Source: Verpa conica
Lineage: Eukaryota > Ascomycota > Pezizomycetes > Pezizales > Morchellaceae
Assembly: GCA_033030425.1 (NCBI GenBank)
Contig: JAUFSD010000002.1
Location: forward strand, 3,286,001 to 3,350,000
Direction: 5' to 3'
Length of the DNA: 64,000 nucleotides
Part shown: positions 1-13,007 of the stretch, one piece after another
How the letters are laid out: every line of letters begins with the position of its first letter
Numbering within the stretch: the first letter of the stretch is position 1
Position numbers and translations under genes: made by a program
The notes under the pieces: generated by a model
Told to the model about the DNA's origin: nothing
Databases searched by the model: none
Seen by the model: only the letters and a program-made list of their open reading frames with translations

Positions 1-2075
1 AAGACATCAGTGGTTTATTGGGGGGGGACTGTGGTTGTGTTGAAATATGCACAGTATACGTAATTAGGTGCCTCTATTTATCTACAATACGATGGGAATG
101 GAGTGGAATTACTACTACAAAAAAAAATATTGGAAAGCTACAGGAGTTCTATGATTGGTAAAACTAATTTTAATCATAGGTTTCTTAGGATATTACGTTA
201 ATACCATATCGATTATACACTCTTTTATTACTGTGTTTGTGCTATATTCTAATGGCCCCCTGAGGCCTATAAGGGGGCGGTAAATAAACGATTAGTAACC
301 TCGGCGAAGACTCTAATAGTAGCGTTGGCTACAGGGCCCTGTTATAAATCCATCTGAGCATTGTTGCTATCCATACACTGGACATACTAATTCTTAGACT
401 CGGCCGGCTCGGAGACTACCACCTATTAGGGAACACCTCTAGGATCGAATCAAGGGGCGTATATTGAGTGATATGTAAACAAAATAATAGTTAATAGTAG
501 GCAGTGATCTGCTATGTCTTGATTTAGTAACTAACAGGGAATGTAATGCAAATAGTGAGGGTGAGATTCCTAAAGGGGGCTATGTACGAGGATTAGTAGG
601 TCTGTACTTATGTTTTTGTCTCATTACTTTGTTTACTCTAGGTTATAAAAATGATGGGGCTATAGCTTGAGCGGGGGCGAGAAACAACCTGCACAAGAAA
701 CTCTTAGGACCTGACATGATCCGCTTACTGTGTAGGAGCTAAAGAAATCCTAAAAAAAATCCTACAAGGTACTTGCTTTCCCTGCCTTCGGGTGACTGGC
801 TGGCAAAAACAACTCTAACCCGAGTAAAACAGCAAAGAAGATATATAAAGTCGTGTTCTTAGTGCATTCTCCCATAAGGTTATTATAGAACGTATTCTAA
901 ACAGCTCCTAACCCACTAGCACAATATCCTCAATAGAGACAAGATGCAACCCTATAGTTTCTTTAATATTAACTCTCCTCTCCAAGACAACACATCCAAG
1001 ATCCGGTACCAGCTATCATAGAGCTATTCTCAGTTAGGGTAAGGCACGGCCATTGTTGAATAGACGGAGATAGGCCACTCCCCAAGTGCTTCCATAGAAT
1101 AGACTCAGAGCCCATATTCCAACACCTACCCGACCCGCCCAACACACCGTTAACCGGCACGTACCGAGTGACAGCAAATGACGCCAACCATGACCTCAGC
1201 ACTCTTCCTTCGCTTACCCTCCCGAACCCCCCTATCCCATCACCATCATCATCACCAACCAACCAACCAACCACCCAGCCAAGCCACGATAAGAATTCCC
1301 AATACATCCAAGTAAACGTAAAAAAAACCCCAATCCAGTATCCCCCAGTGTCGGAACATGGTAGTGGGTGTCTATTTCCCCACACAAAGGTTCCGACTCC
1401 GGATTTCTCCGGTTTTTCCGGTGGCGAGTAGGCAAGTTAATCCCGATTCCTGTCCCCTGTTGTAGATGCCGTATAATGGAGATCGTAAGCGGGACCGCGC
1501 TAGAAATTCCGGTAGACGCTAGAAATCTGTACGGAAACTTCAACAAGTGTTAGGACAAGGGTTGTCTGATAAGAGTGATAAGCTAGGGAGAGGCGCGACT
1601 TTGTTGTCACAAGCAATTGTCATAACTTTTAGAACCAAAGTCGTTGCGCTTCCAATTGCCGACTATAGAAAGTATAACTTCTACTGAGAATTAGCCAAAA
1701 ATAAAACACAGGCAAAAGGGAATAGTTTTCAGCTCAATTAGATTCCTTTCTTTTATATATGGTATGTATCAATAAGCTATGCGACTATAAACACCAACCC
1801 CCAGTCCAGTCCACGATAAAAAAGTCCCAAACGAAACGATGCCAAACAACCGACCAGCCGACAACAAAAGAAAACCCAATACCCAGCACTGAACTTCCCA
1901 ACAAATAAACGGTTATAGTAGTCGCGAAAAATGAAAATAGTAAGGGTAAATAATAGGCAAACAAGAACAAACAACCTGTCCTAAAGTCCCAAAATAGAAA
2001 AGAGAAAAATGTTCGCGCAATAAAGTAAAATAAAAAACAAAGACGCTAGACCGAGACATTAAGAGAAGAAAAGAA
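1..2075. other. gene-free stretch
   Basis: No gene recognised. Open frames here are short, overlap each other on both strands and carry no known motif. A short CAT/ACCAACC simple repeat lies near 1240-1275, and the same kind of AACCGACC-type low complexity recurs near 1830-1860. The part next to 2075 is the 3' flank of the ammonium permease. Confidence 0.6.
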
Positions 2076-3857
2076 CTAATGTTCTTTCGACTTGACTCCC
2101 TCGCTCGGTGCAGGGCTGATTGTCGGCTGTGGTTGATGGCCTTCAATCATCTCGCTATGCGCAGCAATGCCGTGCCTGTCCCCGGCTGCCACAGGAGATC
2201 CGCCAGCAAAGTGCTCCTTTGCAGGTGTCCATGCAAGATAGTCACGGCGGACCTCAACATAATCGTAGGCAAACTCGCCCAACTGGTCATCATCCATACC
2301 CAATAGCTCGGCCTGTTCACTGGCGCGGAGCTGTAGACCGGGAATAGCGTTGATGGCGAGGGCGAGTAGAAGGGTGACAACGAATGAGTATAGGGTAACT
2401 GCGAGAATGTAGGCAATCTGAATATAGAGTTGCTTCCAGTTCTTATTTGGGAATCCTCCGGTAATAACGCCAGTGTTGACACCATCAAGGCCAATGATGT
2501 AGTCGGCACCGAGAAGACCATTGAAAAGGAGACCAATCATTCCAGCGACACCGTGCTCAGCGAACACGTCCATAGCATCGTCGATTCGGACATAGTACTT
2601 GACTTTATGCATGTTAGTAAGTGTCTTAGCATAGCGAGGGTTAGAAGGGCATACTCTTTGTAGAATAATTGCAGACGACACCGGTTACAATTCCCAACAG
2701 GATGCTTCCATGTGGCATGAGGTACCCAGATGCCGGAGTAGCAGCAACAAGTCCCGAAATAACACCGGAGCAAAGACCGACCATCGACCATTTCTTTGCA
2801 AGTCTAAAATCGAGCAAGATCCAGGCAGCGCCCGAGAAAGCGGCCGTAAGGTTGGAGTTCCAGCAGGCCATGACCGCACGGAGGTTGGCACCAAAAGCGG
2901 AACCACCGTTGAAACCAAGCCATCCGAACCACAAGAGGATAGTACCGAGGGTTATGAGCGAGACGTTATGCGGGCGGAAATTGAGGAGCATCTTCTCTTG
3001 GCGTTTGCCGAGGACGAGAGAGTAAGCGAGGGCGCTCACACCTGAAGCAATCTCGACGGGTCCACCACCTATGCGCAGAAAAAGAAAAGAAAAGGTTAAT
3101 TTTTTCATTTCAGAGATAAAGTGTTTCTGTTATGTAAGATTTACCTGCGTAATCTAGAACGCCATACTTGAACGCCCACCCGTTGATATTCCACACCCAA
3201 CACGCAATGGGGCAGTATACGATCGTTGCCCACAGGAACGAGAAAACCATCGCAGGTAAAACTCTTCCACGCTCAGCGATAGAACCCATAACAATAGCGA
3301 CGGTGACAGCGGCGAATTGCATCTATAGAGGGGAAAAAAACAATAATGTTAGATTTCCTTTTTCCTTGAGAATATTCCTCTCGAAAGCTCATACCTGGTA
3401 AAACGAGTACAGGAGCTCCGGAACCAGCGGCGACCCAGGACTCGGAACAGCCAAAACATTCTGCAGCGCAAAGTGCTTCAAATTCCCAATAAAACCGTTC
3501 GTAGCAGTCGAGGAGAAGGCGAGCGAGTAACCCCAAAAGTACCACTGGAAAGTAATGACGAGAGACGAGCCAATACAAGCCCAGATCAATGATAGGGCAG
3601 ACTTTCTACGCGCGAGACCAGAGTAGAGAAAACCCAGACCAGGCACCATGATGAGCACCATCGCGGAGGCGATGATGATGTAACCGGTATCTCCAGACTG
3701 GTACCATTGATTCAAGTTTTCGGTAGCTATTGGAGAGAGCACTGTTAGCAGGGTGATCCTAGATGATGGCTGAGAGGGAGGACAAACCTGAATTACCACC
3801 GGTCAAGGGATTTGTGCCATTGAACACCGCCGGGGCGCCGACCCACGAGTATGACAT
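2076..3857 (-). CDS. MEP/AMT ammonium permease, five exons
   Basis: Plasma-membrane ammonium transporter of the Amt/Mep/Rh family, importing ammonium as nitrogen source and in some fungi acting as a nitrogen sensor. Exons on the minus strand: 3857-3788, 3726-3395, 3322-3145, 3068-2655, 2602-2076; total 1521 nt, 506 aa, all junctions GT-AG and in frame. Visible hallmarks: GDTGYIII and MVPGLGFLYSGLARRKSAL in the first helices, SIAERGR, WNINGW, the first pore histidine in the motif LNFRPHN, the glycine-rich helix LGFNGGSAFGANLRA, the IKYYVRIDD loop restored by the fourth splice, and the second pore histidine in VFAEHG, so both twin-His residues are present. Eleven membrane helices are expected for the family. 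The hydrophilic C-terminal tail of about 90 residues is cytosolic. Length matches fungal MEPs (450-510 aa). Which of the MEP paralogues it is cannot be told from the sequence alone. Confidence 0.95.
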
Positions 3858-4106
3858 GATTAACCGTAGGTTGTAGTTGTTGCTTCAGCAGTTGTATGGG
3901 TGGTGGGGGGATGTCGTCAGTTCTCTGGAATAGGGTTTCGGGGGAGTAGTAATAGTTGTCTTTATGAAGAAAACACCAAGAGTGAGTATTAAACAGCAAC
4001 TGAGTGAACAATTGTGTTTCTGGTTTTCTGAGTCCCGTCACAGAGGGAACCACAGGTATTAATAGGACCCGTGTTGTTGGGAATGATGGGGATCTGGACC
4101 TATGAT

Positions 4107-4219
4107 GGGAGGGAGGGGAGGGGAGGGGACGTTAAAAGGCCGTTACTCTAAGGGCTAGAGGCGAGAGCCGGAGGGGAGATCGGGGAGAAGAGGGAGGGAG
4201 GAGGGGAGGGGGGGGAGGG
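4107..4219 (+). other. two G-quadruplex-forming G-run clusters
   Basis: Five consecutive G3-G4 tracts separated by single A residues occur at 4107-4129, and another set at 4192-4219. They lie 250-360 bp upstream of the ammonium permease ATG, with the G-rich strand opposite to the coding strand. Seen directly; formation of quadruplexes is inference. Confidence 0.6.
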
Positions 4220-4223
4220 TTAG

Positions 4224-4321
4224 GATAGGACATGGGGATAGACATGGGAGCCATCAGAGATGGAGGTTCGAATGGAGATTATCTTCTATGAATGGGATTA
4301 TGCATGCATAGTGGAGATAGA
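4224..4321. promoter_or_regulatory. cluster of GATA-factor sites upstream of ammonium permease
   Basis: HGATAR-type sites occur at 4224-4229 (GATAGG), 4237-4242 (GATAGA), 4316-4321 (GATAGA) and, on the other strand, AGATAA at 4279-4284. Fungal ammonium permeases are classic targets of AreA/Nit2-type GATA activators under nitrogen limitation, so the cluster 370-465 bp upstream of the ATG is a credible nitrogen-control region. Such short sites also occur by chance. Confidence 0.45.
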
Positions 4322-4329
4322 GATACCTC

Positions 4330-7300
4330 GTGAGTACCCGGTACAGTATCAGCTCTTGTGTATGGGGACATGCACCCATCCAGTGCTATATCCGGGAGAT
4401 CAAACCTGTTTCGGGAATGTAGGGAGAAGAAGGAACGCTCCATCTAGAGTAGCTCTATCGCCAGTCAGTTCCGATTAGTGTTGGCCTTTACAACTCCATA
4501 TTCAGCCCCCGTAGTAATAATAGTGGCCCCCCCCCCTCCTATGATTTATTTGCCCTCTTCAAGCTGTGTGGGTAGGGGTCTACTAATTTTTTGTTCCAAG
4601 ATTGAGATCCCCTACATACTCATGACACTTTACCATCACTCACAGCTTGCAATTCTCTTTCAAATCTCTTGTCGACAAAACACTCACTGCCCGCATGTCT
4701 GTGATAACCCTGCGAGGCAGTCAGTAGCCAGCAACCTATCATATCAGCCTTGCCCTGGCCTTGCTTTCACTTTCGCATTCACATTTACCCTCGAATTCAA
4801 GCCTGTTACTATTATCATACTTACAACTTCCCTTTGGTCCCCTTGGCGTGGGGATCCAATCCAATCCAACGTTGCACTGTATTACTCTGCACCACCAGGA
4901 GATGCCGGTACTGGTCCAATCTGCGCATAATACATACACTCCCCCAAAACAAATGCCGTCTCTGCAGCCCTGTCAGCACTTGTTACTCCAGCACCAGTAT
5001 TCGGTTCTTGATACTAGCAGTGTCGTAGGTACCCATTGCTTATCTCTGAAACCTTCCACTCACCTCGAGGCCAAGACCTGACATGTCTACTCCCTAATTC
5101 CGATCAAGGCTGTCGGTACATACATGACTTGGCCCTCAACATCTCCAGAAGGACAACCCCACAATACCCAGAGAGTACCGCTTTACAGAGATAAGGAAAT
5201 GCCCTATTTGCACTGTGGCTGCCCTTACAAAAGACCACCCCTTTAGTTGTGAATATATAGCCAGTGTGTAATTGTGGGTCGGCCGTTTAAGCTTCCCTTC
5301 CCTCCCACCCGCGGCCGTCCCGACGATTGATGGCAGGCCCTACGCTAGACCAGACCGTCCAGCCACCCAATCCCCCTCGAGTGGCCAGTTGCCGAGGGGC
5401 GCACACCCGCATGAGTCGCACAGCGCATACGCAAGATCGAATCGTCGCTCCCCTGGTGGGGGTCGCCGTCGCGCGCTCACGTTTTTATTTTACTCTTTTT
5501 TTTTCGTGTTCCTTATCTTCTCCCAATAAAATAGATATGATACAACTGCGGGTCCCTCCCCCCGGCCTGCCCTGCCCTGCCCTAGCCCACCTACCTACCC
5601 TACCTAGTTTCGAAGAGAAAGAGGCAATTTCCAGGTCGCGTCCATACATGTGATGATGTAGTCATTCGACACTTCCAACGGGGAAAAAGAAGGAAAGAAG
5701 GGAAAGGAAAAAAAAAAAGCGTTAGGGGGATTTACTATGGTTTTCGTCATTTGAAGATCTGGAATCTTGGATCAGAAATGGAAAGGCTCCGAGTGAATCT
5801 TTGATGCCCTTTAGCATAGAGAGGATTTTCTTTCCTTTCCTCCCCGAGATATAGATCTGGCTCGTATAAAATGTATAAATAAGTCAGTCCTCCAAAAAAA
5901 AAAAAGGTCGCCGACCACTTGGTGATACCAGCGGTAGAGAGTATGTACTATACCCTCAGATTCCAACAATCAGTCCCCACCTACTACGTTCTACAGCCGG
6001 GACAAACAAAACTTGGTGATACCCGTGATCTGAGGTTACAACAATAATTACGGGTTTTACGGGGGGGGAATGACCCTCTGTCTGTCTGGATATTCAATTC
6101 TGCCGCCCCGGTTGTAGGAATTTATTCCTCTTCCAACCGATGCTGACATGCGCCTCCAGAAACGCAACTCTCAGACTGTGGAGAGAGAGGGAGTAATAAT
6201 AATAAAAAATAAAACATAAAAACCACAGATCAGATAGGATGCATTGCAGACTTCAAAGAGCCCACGCGAGCTTGAATGACCGGTTCGCGGAACGAGCACT
6301 GGTCGGTCGGAAAAATTCTCTACCGGCGCATATCTACCGGTCCATCCCGGGCGTCTTGGAAACGAAATATTCCAGCAGAATACCCATCCATACCTGGTAC
6401 ACACGATACAATCCCGCGGGAATACCCTAGAGCAGCGCTTACTAATCCTAGATAAGAAGAGGTAAAATGGAAACGTAAACCCCAGCCAAGATTTTTCTCT
6501 CTCTCTCCGCCCCCCTCCACAGTAGGAAAAAAAAAATAGAGTGGGAGTGCATGGGATCGAGCAGGAACGATCAGATTTGTAAAGGAGTAAACAAACACGA
6601 AACTGAACCCACGAAACATAATTAAAAGTCAGAGATGCCCGTTCCTGCGCTGCCAGCTAACTGGTGGACATGAGCGATTTGAGGCCCCACGCTCGCTCGT
6701 TGGTCGGTTTGCTGTGTGGAGGAACAGGAGGATTTTAAATCGTTCAATACAAATCATGCCATGTCCCAGCACGTACCCATAATGAGGTGTGGTTTATCTA
6801 GAGGATCTCATCTTATCTTGGATTTTAAGCTCACCTCTACGGCTCATGCTGTTCAATGCTTTCGATAATTCTCCCCCCCCCGCAGCCTAGGCAGCATCTA
6901 TAACATGCATTACCCCAACATCCGTGTCATATCATTTCTCCAGCGCTAGCGGCATGATGTTTAGGATGGATGGTTCGCCTCTGCTCAGACAACAAGGAAT
7001 ATGGTCTAGTGAGAAACAAGAGTCAGTTTTGGATCTGCCCACTTGACGCACTATACGCTATGCTGTTGGGAGAACGTAAGCTATCAACTAAAAGTAGGTA
7101 ACATTCCCCATGAAATTTCAGTGTCATGTTAGTCGGCTACTAAGCAAACCAGAACCCAATGCAGCTACAAATGCTAAGTGGCCGGGGGGGGGCGTTCCTA
7201 TAGTTCCCTTCAACTAGCTAATTACCAAGCTCTATACTGGATTCTAGGACCTATATAATAACCAGCGCACCAGGCATACATAATATGCTGTACAGGGAAG

Positions 7301-7720
7301 CCACATAGGAAAACATGTAAAGATTGGGAAAGAAGGACAAACTCATGTATATAATTTTTGAGGGGTTTTTCGACCACTATAGTACTTTCATCTACTACCT
7401 CCCCTCAATTTACCCCATACATTTCTCCACGGAACGTACCGGAAAAAGTATTTTATGGGGAAAATTTTTTTCACGATCTCCCCCTTGATTCTTGATTCCT
7501 GATTCCTGATCTTCAAAAGGAAATGGTTTTTTCTTTTCTTTCTTTCTTTTACCGTGCTGCAGGTTGCAGATCTTTTAGTTTTGACAACTCGTGGACAGCC
7601 TATGCTTTTTTGTCTTAGGGTTGGTTCCCCTGGATTGGAAGGGGAGCTGAATGGCTCAAGGATGTACCCCAAAAAATTTTTCTTAGAGGTCTCGTGTACA
7701 AGAATTTTGCGAACTCCTCT
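4330..7720. other. gene-free stretch
   Basis: No supportable gene. Contains a pyrimidine-rich tract with overlapping open frames on both strands (4480-5080) and a GC-rich patch at 5280-5600. Several homopolymer runs (for example A11 near 5895) are present. None of the translations shows a signal peptide, a domain or a splice pattern I could defend. Confidence 0.5.
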
Positions 7721-7723
7721 GGC

Positions 7724-7737
7724 GTTGCCATGGCAAC
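7724..7737. promoter_or_regulatory. perfect RFX/Crt1 X-box palindrome
   Basis: The 14-bp sequence GTTGCCATGGCAAC is a perfect palindrome and matches the consensus X-box bound by RFX-family winged-helix factors, including yeast Crt1 (DNA-damage-repressed genes) and fungal RFX proteins. No gene is recognised within 4 kb on either side, so its target is unknown. Confidence 0.5.
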
Positions 7738-10700
7738 AGACAAACATGGTCTACGCAATGGGGGCCTAGATTTCTCTATGCTAATCATTGGCTCCTGCAC
7801 ACCCCCCCACATCCCGAGCCATAGTTTGAAGGTGGGTAAACTTCTTTCGGGAGAACATAGGAAGCTTGTTTGCATAGACGATAAACTGTACCTTCCCTTC
7901 TGTATACACCGCGTAAAGCTTCGTGTTTGAGAATCGCGCCATGTCGCTATGCATCTACCCTACGCCCAATCGGCCGGGCTCCCAGAAGCTTAAAGCCGCC
8001 TTGAGGAAATTGCGGTAGCGTGCAGGAATACACGGCAGCGAGGTACAGACTCTATTGACTATTGCTGAACTAGTACATACATAGGTCTAACCCTCCCCAG
8101 CGCCTGTTAATGACAGATGCGTTCAGGTTCAAACCAGCTTTTTTTTTTCCGGCCGTGATGCGGATGGTCGACAGTATGGTGCGGTTACTGGAATGGGAGA
8201 CTGTCACGTTGTAAAGCGTACTGGGGGTTGAAGCTAGAGTACAGACCGCCATGTTACTCCTGTCGTGAAGAACCATGGCCGGGTTTGAGCTATGAGTAGC
8301 GGTTCCTATTACGAGACTTGCATACGGGTTTCGGGAAGTCTACTTCACATAAGACTATGTCCGGAAAGAGTATATGTAGCGCCTGAGTTATTTACGGATC
8401 GTGCGTACTAACTCTGGTCCTAAAAAGACCCTACACGTGACCCGGGTATTTTTGTGGGGTACCTACATATAACGTGGAGTCGCTTTTGTTGGCGACTTTG
8501 GTCTGCCAAGCCTGGAATATGTACCAGTGAAGTATCATTACCAACAAAGGTGCTCCCCAGGCACTGTCTGTCTCAAGTGCTATGGCCAACTGTGAGACAA
8601 TGCGTGGGTTTTTTTTTCAAGCCGTCAGCGTGGAACAAAAAAAAAACGTTCTCAGAAGATTTGTTATTAAACAGTTTACATTGTAAGTGGCAGTGCTTCG
8701 TGTTGCAGAGCTCCGTCAAAGCGTGTCTTAGTACGCCATTTATTAGAAAAGGCGTTTACTACTATTGAATACACATCTCAATAGTATGCCTGTGGCGGCC
8801 CTATTAATGAGCGCAGGAGACTTTGGTTGATTTTCCCGCGTTTCCCGCCGGATACACATGCGGGGGAAAAAAAAGCAAAGGCAAAAGCAAAAAAAAATAA
8901 CCAGGTGATGTTAGATGCCAGAGAGCTCCTCCGACTCGGAGTTTTTGGAGAGGGGGAAAAAAAAAACATACAACAAAGTTCTAGGTGTCATAGTTTGGAC
9001 CATCATCATCATGGGTATTTACCTTAGACATGTATATTGTAGGGGGGGGGGGGCGGGCATGTTTCATTCTTCCCTAATCAAACAAATATCTATGTTTCCC
9101 AAATCTATCACATTTCTATATCTCGTATCACTCTAATCAGAATCAGCGACGTTGTTTGTCGTCTTCCATCCAATCATCGAGATGACTGGTTCCTGCTGCT
9201 ATTTGTCGGAACCAACCGGGTGCATACACACATATCCCGATCTAAGATTCTAGATTTACAGGGTGCACCCCTCGTTATTTAGACACCCTTCTGTAGATTT
9301 TCTTTATCGGGGATTTTTTAACGATCTTGCATACTCTGCAGTGTTCTACCGTGACTTTGCGGGGGGGTACACAACGGGAGGGAGGGTGCACTGAACACAG
9401 TTATACGGGTGTATGAGTTTGTGATACATGCTGTCTTCGATTAAGATGAATACCGCTCGATAAAGACTTGAAAAAGCTCTAGTCACTATTTGTGTAACAC
9501 TACGGGTCATGATAGTGACTTTGAGCCTTACAGATACTATTGTGGCTTGTAAGTCACTGACTGTTGGTGAGAGATTAGGTCGGTATCTCTGGTATCAAGC
9601 CAAGAAAGAAAATGCATAGATGAGACGGCGTTCCCGCCGTCAGTCCCCTCATTTGGTTGGAGGACTACGTACCGCATGATATTAGGGGGGGGGGGGGTAC
9701 TTAAGACACTGGTAAATTCCATAGGAATAGCCCTCTAGATGATTTGCGATAAGGAAGTGCAGTTGATTTAGGCACATAAGGGATAACGAGGTGTGGTTCT
9801 TGGCGCTAGATATGCCTCTGAATTTACTATCTTTATCAATTTGATGGTAAAACTGTTTCGTTCTTGGATACTAATATGACTATAATCACTTGACTGTTAG
9901 AGGTTGTGGTTTAGTTATCTACATGGCGGTTATGATTTGATCGGGGCTCGCCGCTTTTTTATTGCCTTTCGTATTGTGCACCTTGGCATCTTATGTTCAT
10001 GTAGGATGTAAATACCCATTAGATCGCTTGCTCAGAGCTATTAAAAGGAGATTTCTACATAGAAGTTTTTTCCCTCACATCGAATCACTCGCTATAGCTT
10101 AGTATAAGCTTCGATACTTCCTCTTCTTCTGAACCTTTAGATTAAATAATCCTTGGATTAACGTGGATTAGGCGGCATCTATCCGAGGAGCTTATTTCTC
10201 TCGGGAAAGCCAGCGGTCTCTATGGGGCCATGGCTTCTACTCGGTGAGAGCCATAAGTACCAGGCAATGCAAGTCTGGGACATGGCCTCTTTGTTGGGGA
10301 TCGATCGTCTCTAGCGAGTAAGTATACATATTGATAAGACTCGCATTGTCTGACATGTCTTGGGTACGATATATTGTTAACGTCTAATATATATTGCGAG
10401 TATTGCAGTATCTGGGGGATCCCGTCCAGAAATAGACAAGGGTAAGGTGCAGAAACCTACACTGGAACAGGTTGAAGTCACAAAACTTAGAGATACTTAT
10501 ATCACCAGAATATTAGGACTAGTAGTTCTGTACTTTTAAGACAGTGTTTCTGTATGATGCTCCTGTCTCATATACTAAGACCTCTCAAGCACTTCAGCCC
10601 CTATATGCTGTCTAATAGCTCAAGCCTCCGCCATTAAAACCTTAAAACCTGCTTATATTCGTACTATACCTCCTCGGTACCATATACTCCAATATACTGG

Positions 10701-12005
10701 GGGATTCTTCCTAAATAGGCAGTAGTAGGCGGAAAGCTTATCTCGATGATGGTCTTACCGAACCGCTTGGTGGAGAAACCGATTAGAAGTCCCCGGGACC
10801 TTTACGGGCCCGAGCAACGGCCCATTGTGAGGCGGATACACCGGTGATAAGACATAAATATAACCTATGCGGGGGAAACAGAGGAGACTTGGAAATATAA
10901 GATAGTTTACGAGTAATCATCATCATGGTTAAATATCGAGTGATTTGCTATGACCTGTATCTTAGCATGAATGAATGAATTAATCATAAGTTTGCATTTT
11001 AGCATATGTTGGTGGTAGATTGAAAGAAGGATTCGTTACTTTATGACTACAATAGATATTTTTTTGATTGATTTATGAATAAGTAAGACGTTCGGGAAGT
11101 AGGCAACTGGCACTTTGGATATTCCACCCAATAGCTAGAGGAGAGCGGCTGCCTATGTACTCGTGTCAGGGCTAAAGTATTGGGACGCACTGAAAAGGGA
11201 AATATAACGATTGCACAGGCCCGTGACGCAACCAAAAACAGCAAAAAACAGTGAAGCACGGTGGTAGCAACAGAGAAAAACAGTGACCGCTCAGATCCGT
11301 GACAGCCTGGCCTGCCCTAATACTTTAGCCCTGACACGAGTAAGTTAACCGGCTGTCGCAGAAGAGCCTCAATACGCTGTCTTGTTTCTACATATTGTAT
11401 TGTATAACCAGTCACTTAAAAGGACCTCTGTTGAACATTGTCCTGTTTATAGATTTTTCTAAAAAAAATATTTTATTTAATTAGTCTAATATGCCTGGTA
11501 GAATACCTATGTCTATAAGAAAAATTTATTGTATTTTGGGGGTTGTAAGCTTTTCTATTAGAATTATGTGACCGTTAGCTGAAGACTCACAGAAAATCAC
11601 TCGGATTAGATTAATTGAACACATTTTATTTTCATAAGGGGACTAAATCCTCTTGGGGATTCTTATGATAAATTTGTATTTCGAGTAGCTCAGTTGACCT
11701 GGTGATATGCTATGTAGCTACTGAGGAGTGAAAATTGTTTATGATACTTATTATAGAGAATTGTAGATTACATAGGATAAAAACAAGACTAAAGAAACAA
11801 ATGAAAAACAAATGAAAAGTCTTGATTTAGACGACACTCGCCGGTAAGCAAAACGCCTTATTTAGATAAGAAAAAGTAAGAAAAAATATATACATTAGAT
11901 TACAGTAGACCAAACTCCAATATGCAAACCTAAGAAAAATATGCAAAGGATGTAAAGTATTTACGTAGAAAAGGGTTTCGTGGCCGGTGACCACCATACA
12001 ACAAC
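7738..12005. other. gene-free stretch
   Basis: About 4.3 kb without a recognisable gene. Notable only for poly-G runs (near 9045 and a G12 near 9687), tandem AATG near 10970, and the foldback element at 11158-11342. Open frames are shorter than 110 codons and unconvincing. Confidence 0.5.
11158..11342. repeat. foldback element with 27-bp inverted arms
   Basis: Arm 11158-11184 and arm 11316-11342 are inverted copies matching at 26 of 27 positions, separated by 131 bp. The size (185 bp) and the arms fit a MITE-like foldback element, but I see no convincing target duplication at its edges, so a transcribed hairpin is an alternative. Confidence 0.55.
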
Positions 12006-13007
12006 TTAGTACCCCAAATCCCTGAGATTCCCCGTGAACTTATGTTGATAATACCACTGTCCATCGTTACAAAGAACTTTCTTCCCTTGGGCCCTTGGGC
12101 GCGGCGCATATCCAATCTGAACAAATTTTATATTTTCCTTCAATTCTTCATCCCCGCTCTCTTCACTGTCTTCCTCAGTCTTCTCTGCTCTTTGCTTCTG
12201 TATCATATGGCATTTCCACACTGCTTCTTCGTCCGGGGCATCTGGCCAACAACCCCTAGGTACATCTCTCCTCACGAAGTATGTTCCAGTGAGCGGGTCG
12301 AGTAGTCGCGGGATTTGTCCAAGAAGTCTGTTGAGTCTGACGCAGAAAGCGTCGGGGTCCACGAGCGCATCGTTGAGCATCATGGATACGAAGCCCTCGT
12401 GCGACAATAGCGGCATGCCTTCAGGAGTCGACCGACCCATATGTTGGTGGAAATCCCTGGTCACCATCTGATGCTGCCATCCGTACTGCTCATAGATGAG
12501 TGCGATTTCTTCATCGCTCCATGCAATGCCTCCGCCGTTCTGTTGGCCCGTTTGGTAGATGGTTCGGAACGTGTTTTCCTCGGGGCTAAAGCCTAGCAGA
12601 TCAATGATGAAGCTGCATTTCTCAGGCTCGAGCCAGGAGGTATTTCGGGGTTCAACGGTTTGGTCGACGTAGGTGTAAATCGCGTGCGCAAGACGGCAGA
12701 ACAAATCAGAGGCAGTCCTCTGAGGTGTGACCATGTGACCCCAGTATGGGTCTGAGGAGGAGTATGGATCGTAAGCTCTCTGAGCTGGGACTTCGATGAT
12801 GCGTACAGGACATGCTACCGGGACAGGGCGAATTATGAGCTGCTCGTGCCAGATTTCGTGCGTCCCTGAGGTTCTTCCACTCGAGTGACAGTTCCAGCAA
12901 AGGTCATAGTCTTCGCAAGCCGTACAGTTGATTCTAGGGTCTCGACTGGGGAGGATTTCGCAATTACAGCCGTCGCAATTGTAGACTAATTCTGGTTGTT
13001 CTTCCAT
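12006..13007 (-). CDS. ZZ-type zinc-finger protein, single exon
   Basis: 333-aa intronless ORF. Residues 10-53 form a ZZ-type zinc finger: paired cysteines CDGC near the start, INCTACEDYDLCWNC, then SGTHEIWHEQ supplying the terminal histidines. ZZ fingers bind two zincs and mediate protein contacts (histone tails, autophagy or ubiquitin partners). After a proline-rich linker a conserved-looking globular region (about residues 95-265, with EPEKCSFIIDLLGF) resembles a domain seen in many uncharacterised ascomycete proteins (possibly DUF7514; from memory, not searched). An acidic stretch (about residues 277-291) precedes a C-terminal tail ending in GNLRDLGY. The start is the first Met, 30 bp after a pyrimidine-rich leader. 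Role unknown. Confidence 0.85.
   Translation of the reverse strand: MEEQPELVYNCDGCNCEILPSRDPRINCTACEDYDLCWNCHSSGRTSGTHEIWHEQLIIRPVPVACPVRIIEVPAQRAYDPYSSSDPYWGHMVTPQRTASDLFCRLAHAIYTYVDQTVEPRNTSWLEPEKCSFIIDLLGFSPEENTFRTIYQTGQQNGGGIAWSDEEIALIYEQYGWQHQMVTRDFHQHMGRSTPEGMPLLSHEGFVSMMLNDALVDPDAFCVRLNRLLGQIPRLLDPLTGTYFVRRDVPRGCWPDAPDEEAVWKCHMIQKQRAEKTEEDSEESGDEELKENIKFVQIGYAPRPRAQGKKVLCNDGQWYYQHKFTGNLRDLGY

Noticed and set aside
4478..5081. Overlapping 90-150 codon frames
   Set aside because: Pyrimidine-rich low-complexity DNA; no signal peptide, domain or splice pattern.
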